From Paratinospora sagittata (taxonomy: Eukaryota; Streptophyta; Magnoliopsida; Ranunculales; Menispermaceae): DNA of 64,000 bases. Under the pieces are notes generated by a model, which ran no database searches, had not been told where the DNA came from, and worked only from the letters and a program-made list of their open reading frames with translations. A program made the translations under genes and the position numbers. Location of the stretch: NCBI GenBank assembly GCA_035771175.1, contig CM069590.1:62383254-62447253 (forward strand), in the 5' to 3' direction. Of this stretch, positions 26,783 through 38,831 are shown piece after piece; the stretch's first letter is position 1, and the number at the start of each line of letters is the position of its first letter.

Positions 26783-27656
26783 TCAGTATAGAACAGTAAA
26801 TGGCAATGCGTATATGTCGAAATCAGGTAAGTACCGTGCACAAGGCCATAGACTGGAGCTTCCATGAGAAGATGCAGAGTCACTAGCTTTAATTTTCTTT
26901 GAATTGTGCTTATTGTGGCTCTGATTCATCTCAAACAGCCACTCCATATCATCATAATCCTGGTTCATGATCTGCAACTTTGTCGGGTCCCAGTTTTCAA
27001 TTTGATCTCTGAGCTGCAACCATTCATCAGCCTTCTTCTTGTCACTACTAGATTCTCCACATTCTAGTTCTTCTTCTTCTTCAGTAATCTCACTTTTCTC
27101 TGAATCTTCCATTTCACCCTCTTGACTCTTCAAATACTCTCCCTTCTTCCTGTTACCACTGTGCCTCTTTCCAGAACAACTGTAGCATCGCTTCTTCTCG
27201 AATTTCCGTTTTGCTCTGTATCTCTTCTTTGCTTCCCTTCGTATCTGAAGCATCAGAAGCAGCACATCAGCAATTTGGAAATTCCTATCAATCAATCTAA
27301 CACATACAGTGGAAGTATTCAAAGAAGCAATCAAACAACCCCAATCAATTTTACGTTGTTTGACCAATTGGTTCCTCCATGTATAGACAGAAAAATCAAT
27401 ATCAATACATTACACTTACAAAATTACAATACAAAAAAGACATCCATCCACGCTCATTTCTTATCATATACTCAATCACTCATAATCTATAATGATAATT
27501 AGAGTTCGAGTCCATTCTAACAGCAAGAACGAGTTCAGTTATTAGAATAGAGAAATGGATTAAAAAACGAACCTTTTGAATCCATTGAATTAGGGAATCG
27601 CCGATGAGGCCATTTTTTTCGTACCCTGGAGAAGGGAACGAAGAGCATCGAGACAT
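26783..27656 (-). CDS. Plant-specific conserved protein of unknown function (MSRC-PPGY type)
   Basis: Two exons on the minus strand, 27573-27656 and 26783-27244, give 181 aa. The short first exon encodes MSRCSSFPSPGYEKNGL and ends SLIQWIQK. The second starts with a strongly basic stretch (IRREAKKRYRAKRKFEKK) followed by CYSCSGKRH, then an acidic EEEEE region, and ends SSSLWPCARYLPDFDIYAL. This order (MSRC with a proline-rich start, basic region, acidic region, WP-ARYLP-DIYALP end) matches a family of plant proteins often labelled uncharacterised or myb-like protein X. No enzymatic motif is visible, and the two cysteine-bearing motifs are too short to call a zinc finger. The basic segment could act as a nuclear localisation signal, which is inference. 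The splice acceptor at 27245-27246 keeps the frame open. Confidence 0.8.
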
Positions 27657-29450
27657 TTCGTGATAATAGCAGCGTAATCCAGCACCAGTAGTACTGTTAA
27701 TCTTCTGAAGATTTTTAAAAGAGATGAATTAGCAGCACCGTGTAATCAAAGATCAAGAACTCGAAGAATCGTGAGCAGATACGCAAGCAAAAACCTCTAC
27801 AACAGACCTAACTTCCACCTAATAATTGAAACAAATCGATTCTCGCAATCAAACATTAGAAATTTCCTACTTAGAAGCTATAATTCTTGATCCTGTTTAG
27901 ATCATCTCACTGTAAATAAAAAATATATGATTGAAATTGAAATTACTTTTTTTCTCGAATCAAGCCGAGCTAGCGATTGGTTTTATACTTTTATGGGAAA
28001 TGAAAATGAAAAAGGGCAAAAAAATTATTGGCGCGCTTTACGTTCTAAATTAGCTACGCTGAGACACGTGGCGGAAGGCACTGCGTACGTGCGCGAGTTC
28101 CTTGTCATGCTGGACTTCGCGCCGTCGATAGCACGGTCCTCCTTTGCCATTTCAAGATCGCGCATTAAACCGAGTGGTCTCAAGATAAAGTTTTGCTGCT
28201 TCAACTGAATAAAGAAGTTTGATGCCCACAAATGAAAATTTACCCAATTTGCCTTTTGTTTTATATTTCATATTCAAGATTTTACTCAAAAATGATTTAG
28301 ATCTTAAGTTGTCCTCGCTAGTTGTTTTTATTTTTTTTTGTTACCAATTTTCCAGCAATGTGTCCTTATTCATTTTGAGAGAGATTAATCATTCCGGACT
28401 AAACAGAGTCATTTGAGCTGGTCCACTCAGCAAGGGCGGATAAATAGGAGCGCACCGAGGCTCGAATTGGATAGTTGCTATTGTTATAATTATATTACTT
28501 GTGCATAAATCTTTTAAAAGACAAATGCGCAAAAAAAAAAAAATGCATGTATCTATTTTATGAATTATATATATGCATATTTGGTGCATAATATTCCATG
28601 AGCTATTTGATTACCTATTACATATATACATGGGGTGGACTTCATGAACTATATATGTATATATATATATAACTTTGCTCTATCAATAAAAGTCAATATA
28701 AGTTTATAAATTTATTATTATTCTTATCCAATAAGTATTCTTCTAACTCTATTATTACCATTAATTGATAATAGCTAATTGATTATCATGACCATAAAAA
28801 TCAATTAGAGTGATAATTGACAACTGTAAGAAACATTACATTAAAATATTCATTTGATGTTAATTGATATTAAACATTACTTCACCAAACGGTCAAGTTT
28901 TTATTCACTCACGTTTTTTCAAAAGGAAAAACTTAAATTAAGTTCATAGTTATATTCATTGACCTACAATAAGTAAGAAATAATTATTAAATTATAAATT
29001 AAATTCAGTGTATAGTTTAATTATAAAGTAACCTAGTTCTGATTTTTTACACTCAACGATTAAATGCTCATAATTGACATGTGTATTAACTAAAGTATGA
29101 ATGGTTGACCTTATAATAGTTATATTGATTTGAAATATAAACACAACAATAACAACTATATATAGAACTTAAATTGAACAGTACTAGTATTATAATAATT
29201 GATCCAACTCTAAATAAAATCGTGATAAATAAGTTAATACACATGCCAACAATATTGGCATGGTCGTTATTATTATCTCAAAGAACGAAAAGGAAATGAC
29301 CACTAATAACCAGCTGGTCTAAGAATAAAATTGGTCTATACACACCTAGCTGAACAAATTGATCGATTTAAATAATCCCAAGAACCTAGATGGAATAAAT
29401 TAAATAAACTATATATTGCCAAACCATTCTAATTTCCACAATGAGATAGA
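27657..29450. other. Intergenic region with the promoter of the 181-aa gene
   Basis: The first 550 bp upstream of the 181-aa gene is relatively GC-rich (about 28030-28160) and holds a G-box/ABRE-like ACACGTGGC. The rest to 29450 is AT-rich with a (TA)n stretch near 28655-28670. No gene or complete mobile element is seen. Confidence 0.55.
28064..28072. promoter_or_regulatory. G-box/ABRE-like ACACGTGGC
   Basis: A palindromic CACGTG core in the ABRE context ACGTGGC lies about 410 bp upstream of the minus-strand gene starting at 27656. bZIP and bHLH factors bind such sites in plants. Function here is inferred from sequence only. Confidence 0.4.
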
Positions 29451-30844
29451 TCAAGAGCTCATCACTTGATCATCATACGTTCTTTGTTGCAACAATATCT
29501 CCTGAATCACAAGCCTCCGAGCTCTATTAATGGTGAGAAAACACAAGTAAACATGCTCTTCAAGCTCATCCAACTGCTCCAAGAAACAAGACTCATGCGT
29601 CTCAAACTCCTTCACCACCTCCTTCAACATCTGCCTCCTCCGATTCCTTAATCCCAACCCAGCAATGCTCTTAAGATGCTCAATCTCGTCTCTCAATCTC
29701 ATCACAAGCCGATCCATCGTTCCGAAATCTTGATTCAATATAAAAACTCCTTTCGCCGCCGTATCAAGTTGTGCGCCAAGCCTTATCAGATTTCTTCTCC
29801 TCTTAAACCCTAATGATCTTCTTCTGATGCTTATTAATGGAATATTACAAAGAGTCGTAAGAAGCCCTGGCGCTGCAGCTACAATGCCGATCAAACCGTG
29901 CGCTCCTAGGGCCAATGTCGCAGCCGCAAGTGCACCACAAGCAACTATCAAGAACATTTTCCAAACCTTTTCGCAAAAACCGATCAGTCTCAATCGCCTA
30001 GCAATGCTTTTACGCTTCATACCTAATCGATCAAGCATCAATCCGCATTGGTTTCGAAGTGTGTTGAGTTGCAGAAGATTCGAACTTGAAAGCGGATTTT
30101 CGAGCTTTGCAAACAAAGCAAGTTTACTGAATATGATCCGGCATTGATCATCGGTGTAATTAGTACTGTAATCATCGCTTGATGACGACGACGACGATGA
30201 TGAATTTGGTAGGTTTGTGGTTAATCTAATGATTTTTTGAATGATTCGGTAATCCGCGCGAGTTCTGTCGATGCTTTGAAGGAGGATTCCACAGATCCTG
30301 CAAGCTTCTAGGTTTCCATTGAAGAAATCGATTAGAAGGCGATGTAGATCTGAGGTTTTTAGCATATCGGTTAGAATATCTTGTCGAGGTTCCAGTAAGT
30401 ACTCGGAGATTTGAGTGTAGCAAGGAAGAATTAGAGGCGATAAATTAGAGGAACGTCTCTCTAGTATGGCTGTTGATGAAGATCTGATCTGCTCTCCATG
30501 AACCTTGTCCCATATGTCTGTAAATGACTTCGTTCTTAAGGCATTCAGGTATTCCTCGTTCACATTTAACTCTCTCTGCACGACATCTAATCGCTCTCTC
30601 GAAGAAGATTCACCTAATTAAGGAAAAAAAAAATTAGAAATCCAGAAAATGAACCTTTCGAACGATCAGCCGAAGATCAAAATCGAGAAAGCAATAACAA
30701 ACAAAGGATTAATATAGAAATTATCTCAATATTCGAAAAATCAAAGCAACATTTCGAACGAGAAGGTTAATTTTGATTAAGTTTTTGAATCGTATACTCA
30801 CCTGTTCCTGAAATTAGAAATGATTTAAACTTGAAGCACGACAT
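29451..30844 (-). CDS. UPF0496 (DUF677-type) membrane-associated protein
   Basis: Two exons on the minus strand, 30802-30844 and 29451-30613, give 401 aa. The small first exon encodes MSCFKFKSFLISGT and ends with a phase 1 donor. The second continues GESSSRERLDVVQRELN. Family features include LEPRQDILTDML, LHRLLIDFFNGNLEACRICG, and a hydrophobic pair around residues 230-275 (MFLIVACGALAAATLALG and GLIGIVAAAPGLLTTLCN). A helical C-terminal region has coiled-coil tendency. These match the UPF0496 proteins typified by Arabidopsis At3g19330, whose biochemical role is not established. A poly-Ser stretch lies near residue 150. The 376-aa frame alone lacks an ATG; adding exon 1 supplies the start and preserves phase. 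TATA-like sequence occurs at about 30925-30935, upstream of the start. Confidence 0.9.
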
Positions 30845-31883
30845 TGTTTTCAAGTACTCTAGCACATCAGAAGACCAAAAAAACAAAGCTGGAGATTGAA
30901 AAACACAAGAACCCTAGCTGTGTGTATATATAATATAAACCGACTTGGTCTTGTGTGATTGAGAAATTTAGATACAAGGTGAAGTGAAAGGTCCAAGAAA
31001 TTGAACTTCTGTAACGATCCTCTCGTTTTAATTTATATGTGAATTATAAGATAGACATTGCTGAGGAGTTTCATTGAGGAGACGAAGAAGTTGTTGCTTT
31101 TCGTTGAGTGGGATTCAAGAAATTTTCTTGCTTTCACTCAATCTTCTTTTCTCTAGTGTATAATAAGCCCACACGAGATATAGGCTGGGAAGGGTGTTGA
31201 AGCGTGTTGGACACTTGGCAGCTAGATATGGTGTGGGCCCTTGAATTTTGTAGTGTCCCAGAGAGCAGAGAAGATCTTCTGGGAGAATTCTAGCCATACA
31301 GGTGTCTAAGAAAGGTGGGTTCGCCAAAAAAGTTTGGTTGGTCCTAATTAAATGATTGGTGGTTATGACTCATGATCATCATCATCTCCTTATGGAAAGA
31401 AAGCTTGTTGTGAAGGCTCGTTCGGCTGATTAGGGGACGTAAACGGAATAGGCTTTCTTCGTAAGTCAAATCAGTTATTCCAGATTAGTATTGTCATAAG
31501 TGGATAAAAATAAGAATGTATAGAAGCTTAAAGATCAATAACCGAAAAAGAAAGCGTAAAGATAGCATATACAAAACGAATGGCATACCGATTTCTAATG
31601 TATATTTTTAAGAAAAAATTGTTTTAGCACCTCTTTCACAAATATAATCTATAGAAAATGTTAGGAAGACGTAATTCTTAACATTGGATTACGTAAAAAT
31701 ATGTGATATAATTTTTTTTTTATCATTTTAAAAAAATTATTTTTTTTATGTTTTATAAAAATTATGTCAGCATGAGTTGCGGGTACAATACTATTATAAT
31801 TTATATTTAGAAACTCTTGGAAAAAGCTGTTGTTACTATTCTATATTATATAATATAGTTATTTGTTGGTATAAAGAACAAAT
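30845..31883. other. Promoter of the UPF0496 gene and spacer to the tRNA
   Basis: Sequence immediately upstream of 30844 contains TATATATAATATAAA (about 30925-30940), a plausible TATA region for the minus-strand UPF0496 gene. The remainder is AT-rich with no coding signal. Confidence 0.5.
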
Positions 31884-31957
31884 GACCGCATAGCGCAGTG
31901 GATTAGCGCGTTTGACTTCGGATCAAAAGGTCGTGGGTTCGACTCCCACTGTGGTCG
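31884..31957 (+). tRNA. tRNA-Arg (UCG anticodon)
   Basis: A 74-nt sequence folds as a complete tRNA. The 7-bp acceptor stem GACCGCA pairs with TGTGGTC, with discriminator G. The D stem is GCGC/GCGC, the anticodon stem TTTGA/TCAAA, with loop CTTCGGA, and the T stem GTGGG/CCCAC with loop TTCGACT. The anticodon at loop positions 3-5 is TCG, reading CGN arginine codons. There is no intron. An upstream AT-rich stretch with CAA (near 31878) and a downstream T run fit a plant Pol III gene. Confidence 0.95.
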
Positions 31958-31959
31958 AG

Positions 31960-31967
31960 TTTTTTTT
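31960..31967 (+). terminator. Pol III terminator of the tRNA-Arg gene
   Basis: A run of eight T residues begins three nucleotides after the mature tRNA end, the standard Pol III termination signal. Confidence 0.85.
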
Positions 31968-32309
31968 ACACATTTGCTATCTCGCCATTGCACTGTTCTT
32001 TTTTTTTTAATAAATAATAATCCTACCTAATACTCTACTCGTTTTCATTTCAGTTTTCTACTAAACTAGATGCATTCGATTAGGTGAACATAAAGCTTGA
32101 AACCATTACTTAAATGCTAACTCTGTAAATAATTTTATCTGATACAATGTTTATAAATAAGTTTCATAAATGCTAAATTCGTGTATTATTTTTCTGATAC
32201 AATTTGTTTCAATATTTATGATTCAGCCATAAAATCGTTGAAGAATGGGGTTATATTGACTTATCAGTTGACCGGGGGCATTAAAATGAGTGCTCCTATG
32301 GTAAATGGT

Positions 32310-32818
32310 AGGGGTGTTCACCTGTTGAAATGAGTCTGGTTGCGGTCAAATACTAATTCAACTAAATTTAACCTAATCCGACCTAATAAAATCTTTGAAC
32401 TCAACTCAATTCAATTCAATAACTTCGGATTGGTCAGATTAATTAACTAATATATTTAATTACAAATTACATAATCTACTTAATATATTTATGAATTCTA
32501 AATAATATTTATAATTTTTTTTGTAAATAAAATGTGAATATTATAATAATTAGTAAGATAATGTTTTTAATATTATTTATACCATAAAATTATAGCTAAT
32601 TCAATCATAAAAAATGTTTATGGTAAAAATAATGAACAAAGTAATAATTATTATTTTATATTAGTTCGAGTTGATTATAAAATCTTGACCAAAAGATTAA
32701 ATTATAAATCTCTAGATCTAACTAAATCTTTAGACCCAACTCAATTTAATTAAACATATAAACTTAACTTAATCTAATTCAAAAAATTGGGATTGATGGG
32801 GTTGGTCAGTAACACCCT
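32310..32818. mobile_element. 0.5-kb MITE-like element (hAT or MULE style)
   Basis: The left end is AGGGGTGTTC and the right end GTAACACCCT, forming short inverted repeats. The flanks TGGTAAATGGT (32299-32309) and TGGGAAATGGT (32819-32829) match at 10 of 11 positions, so the target duplication is 8-11 bp depending on the exact ends. The interior is AT-rich and non-coding. Superfamily assignment is uncertain because the duplication length is ambiguous. Confidence 0.6.
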
Positions 32819-32829
32819 TGGGAAATGGT

Positions 32830-34605
32830 ACCGTATAAAGGGAGAATTGTACAAAAAATGTACCATTAGTTTAATATAAATTAATAGATATTCATATCAT
32901 TTTTCTTTTCCAAATGCACTAGACACTATGGTCGGTTGATATCCCCGACTGAACCTAAGCCATCAATTAAAAATGTGAAGTATTATAAAATCAACTTATG
33001 TTTTATTGGCACTTATACGTTTTCCTTTTTCAACACTACTTTCAGTCGGATCTTGAATTTAGTGAGGGCAGTGGGGGCACTTAGTCTCGTCATTCAAAGT
33101 TAGTAAAAAAAAAAAAAATCTCATCTAGTTTATAAAAACCTTATTGTGCAAGTAAATTGTCATGTATATATACAAGATATAAAAAAAAATGAATTTGTTG
33201 TGATGTCACGTGTCATTGAGTAACATGTCCATATGTCCCATTAAGAATGTTTGCTTATTCTAGATGAATAATATTATGGTGAGTCGTGACTGTGGCCAGA
33301 GATATTTTATATTTTTATTTAAAAAAAAAAGAGTTAGAATAATATTAGGGATTAAAAATCTTTTTCTCTGAAAAAGAAAGAAAGCTACGGAATCTAACTA
33401 ACAATTAAGAATGAATGAAGCTGACCCACCATAGACTGTTACATCATTCCGTGTTTACAAGTCAAACTTTGCACCTCACCGAGATACAGCGCCACAGTCT
33501 TATCAGTTGCACCACACCGTTGAATTGGTTTCCTGATAACGCGTGCCACTTGCGTCTCACGATAGCAATTTAACTCCTCGCACCGCAGGAATTTTCACTT
33601 TGGACTTTTCTTTTTGCTAAGAAAGGTGCGAGGTCTTTTCTTGTCGTCTCTGACCAGGCAATATACTCTCGGACATAATATAGTTTCCCAACACCACGTG
33701 TGCTCTTTCCTATGATATCGGGCCCACCTGATGATGATGGTCCAGATTTCTGATGTTAATCGGGGTGTGTTGCCGTGTGGAAGTATCTCACACAATATTC
33801 CACCAGATTTATGAGCTTTCCGGTACGTAAGATCGAACGGTGTGGAAGATTAGGATGGCTGTGGCCCCTAGGGATCGGCTGACTCCAAACCTGCCAATTA
33901 TACTATGCAGCTTTGGGTGAATTCGTAGGAGCGAAGAAGCTTTCAGGAAGTTTGTTTGGTTCAATTATTCTTCCTTTTTGGTGCGTATTTTTCCATGGTT
34001 TTCTACATTGTAGATTTCTTCACTCAAAATCTAGGGTTTCATTGTAATCTAATATCTTAAAAGCCCTTCTTCTTCTTCTTCTCCTTCTTCTCTCTCTCTC
34101 TTTGTTTTTTGATTCCGATCAGAACAGGTGGTTTTGCTGTTTTCACTTGCAACATCCGGAGGATCTTTTCTCTGTAATTCTTCGGACTATCGGTAAGAAC
34201 TTCATGCAAATCGTCTCCCTTTGTTGTATCTGTTGTTACTTTTTTTTAGTCATTATCTGAGATCGATGGTTACCAATCTGTTTGTGTTGAAATGGCAGAT
34301 TTCGTTACCTAAATTTATTTTTTAAAAAAAGTATTTTTTTTTGTTTTTTTGTAAGAAAATTCTAGGGTTTCGATCAAATGTGTCCCAATTGGACGAAATA
34401 CCACTGTCGATTTATGCATACTTGTGGAATTCTCTTTTATTGCTCATCAAAATTGTTCATTTTCATCTGGATTGCTGTTCTAGCTCAAGAATGTTAGATC
34501 TTTTTTATTTGTTCAATAATTGCTCAGTAATGTTTTTCAGGTCGGCGTTTAAGTTTCATCTTAATTGAATTGACTAGTGAACTTTGATAGATAACTCTTG
34601 TAATT
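32830..34605. other. Intergenic region and promoter/5' UTR of the bZIP gene
   Basis: The left part is AT-rich without features. From about 33950 rightward it is likely transcribed leader: a CTTCTTCTT/CTCTCT pyrimidine-rich tract at 34065-34105 is followed by a probable 5' UTR intron. A 66-aa minus-strand open frame at 33595-33795 is not supported. Confidence 0.5.
34193..34540 (+). other. Probable 5' UTR intron of the bZIP gene
   Basis: A strong donor (CG followed by GTAAGAAC) and a T-rich acceptor (TGTTTTTCAG) bracket 348 nt just upstream of the bZIP start. The remaining leader (34541-34605) has no ATG. Inferred from splice-site quality only. Confidence 0.5.
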
Positions 34606-37004
34606 ATGGACGACGGAGAGGTTGATTTTTCAAACCAAGATGTTTTCCCGAATCCAAACATGGATGACCAAATCCCGAGCAGCTGTTCCATGGATAGCTT
34701 CTTTGATGAAATTCTGAAGGATACTCATGCCTGTACTCATACCCACACTTGCAACCCACCTGGGCCGGATTTCTCCCATACCCACACTTGTTTTCATGTC
34801 CACACCAAAATCCTCCCCGCACCATCTGATGATAAGAATGCAACTGATGATACTGCTGAATCAAATGATAATAAATCGAAGAAACGGCCATCGGGTAATC
34901 GGGAAGCAGTTAGGAAGTACCGTGAGAAGAAAAAGGCCCGGGCTGCTTCGTTAGAGGACGAAGTTGCTCGATTGAGGGCACTCAATCAGCAGTTAATGAA
35001 GAGGTTGCAAGGGCAAGCAGTGCTTGAGGCTGAGATAGCAAGGCTCAAATGTTTGCTTGTGGACATTAGGGGAAGAATTGAAGGGGAAATTGGATCTTTT
35101 CCATATTCGAAACCTGCAAAGAGTGCAGATGGGATTGCGAACATGGTGCAACCGAATTTTGCTGGGGCGTATGTGATGAATCCATGTGATTTGCGCTGTG
35201 ATGACCAGGTGTATTGCTTGCATTCTGATGCTGGAGGCAAAAGTGGGGAACCGGGAATGTTGAATGAACAAGGATTTGGTTCTTGTGATATAGGCAACTT
35301 TGAGTGTGTTGGAAATCCTGATTTAGGACTTAAGGAGCTTCCTAGTTGTGGATGTGGAAACATGATGCCTACTCTCAGTTCTTCCGTTTCAAACAAAAGA
35401 AGGGGTAAATTTGTTTCTCCTTCTATTTAATATTCTGTATAAGTATCCTGGCTATTAATCCATACCAGGCATCTTTTGGAATTTGTTGATAGTTGAAGGA
35501 ATGACAATAGTTTGAACCCACATCTCTTGTCCATGTTAGTTTAAAAGTTTATAATTCAGATTTAGTCTCTTGTTTAGTACTTTAGTTACAAAATGTTTGT
35601 TACGTAACATTTGTGAGGTTGGAGGTATGTAATGCTTGATTTTGTCACCAAAGACCTAAATGTTTCAAAGACAAAAAATGTTTTTACTAACCTTTTTTTT
35701 TTTTTTTTTATATAAAGAAAAACATTTGGAAATTGCCCATTTGAGAATCTCATGTTTTGACTAAAAAGTATATTCGTCTCCATTTAGAGAATTTTGACTC
35801 TTATCAGGTTGTTTTTAGCTTCTGCTAGTTAAATTAAATGTTTCTTACTTATATTTATTTAAATTTTATTAAATGGAACTGTCTCTTTTTTTATTTTCTA
35901 TTCAGTGGCCACATTAAAAGATCTACTTGTTATATATCGTAGGTAAAGTTGTCAGTTTAGGTGAAAGTTAAGTTTTTGAACACTCTAACCAACTATTATC
36001 CAATACTCTATTTTGCCAAAGTTAAGTTAAGTTTCTGACAATTTCACTATAAACAATTTTTTAAAAGGACTTTTATAGAAGTTAGAAGCTATGAGCAGGA
36101 GCGGTTAACAGGTTAAGAGTGTGAAATAAACTAAGACTAAAACTGCAATGAAAGTGAGTTAGTTGGGAAGTTCAGAGATTCATTACCTTAAATTGTATTT
36201 TCTTCTTGTTAGTGGTGGTCATAAGTCAGTTTTTATAGCTCTGTGTTACATGTAGCTGCTTTCATCTTGGTGCAAAAGTGTTTTTGATATATGCTCTTGG
36301 AATTTTAGTTATGCTTTCTTCAGATTCTCTTGGTAGATATTGGACAAATTTTTATCCTTTCTTTAATCTAAAGTTTTCATGTTTTAAATACTACATAACT
36401 TAAAATGGCTTCATGAACTAGTCTTATATATATTGACAATTAGAATGTTAAGTATCTGGTTATACATTTTTTTGTTTTAGTATTTGTGCATTCTACTGTT
36501 TTCTTACAAGTGGCAATATATTGTTTGGAACTTCTCATTAGACATATCATCTTGCATCTTATTGTCGGCCTACTGTGGCATGTTTATCAATGACCATGCT
36601 TCCCTTGTTGCTATACATCTACAGTCCTTTCCCAACAGTAAGAGAAGTTAGAGGTCCATAGTCTTTGAATAGCATACTCACTAACCGAAGATATTGCTCT
36701 GTTATGGGGAATTACTACGGTTGGGTTTTTTCTGCCAAAATAAATACTTTCTAGTTCCAAAAAAGAAGCAATGTCATTTTATTTGTTAAATTTGTGGCCC
36801 CTTTTCATGATCTTTTTTGTTGATCAAGTAGTGGTGCTTTCTGATGATCCCTTAAAAGCTTGATAATTTTTATCTTGATCTTTTCATGGGTAAGCTTGGT
36901 GTTAAACTAGAGACCTCATAGTCATAATGAAACAAGTGTTGAACTCTAATTGTGATAATTTTACTTGTTCAACAGGAGGGGCTCGTGCACCACCAGCAGG
37001 CTGA
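34606..37004 (+). CDS. bZIP19/bZIP23-like: F-group bZIP transcription factor, zinc-deficiency regulator (bZIP19/bZIP23 type)
   Basis: Nuclear transcription factor of the bZIP19/bZIP23 family, which binds zinc through a Cys/His motif and activates zinc uptake genes through ZDRE sites when zinc is low. The main exon 34606-35404 encodes residues 1-266. The zinc-sensor motif is HACTHTHTC (41-49) and HTHTCFHVH (58-66). The basic region has Asn98 and Arg106 in the N-x7-R spacing, followed by the leucine zipper from L116. Unspliced, the frame ends at 35430 (274 aa, ending GKFVSPSI). A perfect GT-AG intron (35405-36975) would instead join exon 36976-37004 and give 275 aa ending RRGGGARAPPAG, closer to what I recall of F-bZIP C-termini. 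I prefer the spliced model for the main isoform, but both are possible. Confidence 0.9.
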
Positions 37005-38310
37005 CGAACTTACCAGTGGAAATGGCTTATTATCCAATAAAGTAGTTTAGTAGAACTAGATATTCTCCTTTCTTTGAAGTTCCCTCTTCCACCAACATTT
37101 TGGGCTACTGCAGGTGGAGTTGCTTATTTTGTTCTTTCAGTGCACCTTTAACATTGCTTCGTATCCTTCTTAGTTGTGGTGAGTGGCCCTACATATTGGG
37201 GATAATGTAAATTGAGAGGATTGATTGTTCTGCTTGGTTGTTGGAATTAGCAATGCTATAAGACAAAATTTTTATTTGGTCCCCTATGGCGAGATGATTG
37301 CTAGTGATTGTATTTAATTCATTTTTATTTCATTTGATGGGTATCTATTCTATTTTTTTTTTTTTTGTTCAGTTAACTGTTTCAGAAGCTCTCGGCCTTG
37401 TGTTGGAGTGGTTTTATGGATCACCTCTCTAGGTCAAGGACAGAGATAAGCTGACTTCATCTTGGTTACTGATAGGTGAGTTCTTGTAACAGGTGAGTAG
37501 AGAAGTCTTCCAAATAGTTGGGCTTCACGTTTGATTTTCCTTTTTATCAATTTGTTTGTTAGACCACTATTTTGATTAACCCTAAGCTTGAGCTTGAGTT
37601 CTTGGCACATAAAGGATAAGCTGAGGTGAGCTTCACCTCCCTACTAAGTAAGAAGAATAGAAGCGTGACAATTGACCCAAAATAACCTATGGCTTGTATC
37701 TAAGGGATGGGCAGATACATTTGATTTGTGTGACAAGTCATATAGAAAGGACTTGTACGTAAAAATATGGCCTTAAGTCTCATTCAAAATATTTTATTTA
37801 GAATTTTTTTATTCTTGATTTAGAAAGCTAAGATAACTGCCTTATCACAGTGACTCAACTTCCTTGGTTTGATCTCTATGTGTTGCTAAAATAGTGGTCG
37901 AACACTGCTATGTATACCATTTTATTTTCAATTACTAACATCTGTGGTTAGTGTGCTCATGCTGATAGTTTGAGACGAATGCAAAATACTTTGGATTTGG
38001 GTTTCTGAATCTATGAAAGAATTTGTGATTCACCCTCCAGCACAAGTTGGACTGGGGTGGGGTACACTAGCATGCACTGCGCTGTACGCTTTTTTTGTGT
38101 ATGCATTGCTATGGACGCCTTGTGCTACTTAAAAATTGAGTTTTTTTTATGCAAATTTCGGTACTTTTGAGATAATTAAATATTAACATTAATTTTAACC
38201 TTCTTTGCTTTTAGAAAAAAGAAAAGTGTCTTTTATTTGAAAACTAAAAGGAGCTTAAGAAAGGATGAAGTCGAATAATGAAAATGAGAAAAGCAAAAGG
38301 AGTTTACAAT

Positions 38311-38800
38311 TAAATCAACTGATGAATAGTATTGTAAATATGTTAAATATTTAAATAGTATATTTTTTTTTTCTTCACTAATTTTTTTTTATTAAATTTT
38401 AACGAGACTTTATACATGATGAATATTTAAAAAAAAGGTGTTATAATTATGTTGAACATCTAAATAATATATATATTTAAGTAATATATATATTTAAATT
38501 ATATAAATACATATATATACATATCTTATATAAATTATATAAAAACATAATTACTCATTGATATGAGAATATAATTATTTATTTTTACCTATCTTAGAAA
38601 TTAAGAGGGATTTAAATCAACTGATGAATAGTATTGTCAATACGTTAAATATTTAAATAGTATTTTTTTTTTTTTACTAATTTTTTTTTATTAAATTTTA
38701 ACGAGACATATTTTATACATGATAAATATTCAAAAAAAGTGTTATAATTATGTTGAACATCTAAATAATATATATATTTAAGTAATATATATATTTAAAT

Positions 38801-38831
<31 letters not shown>

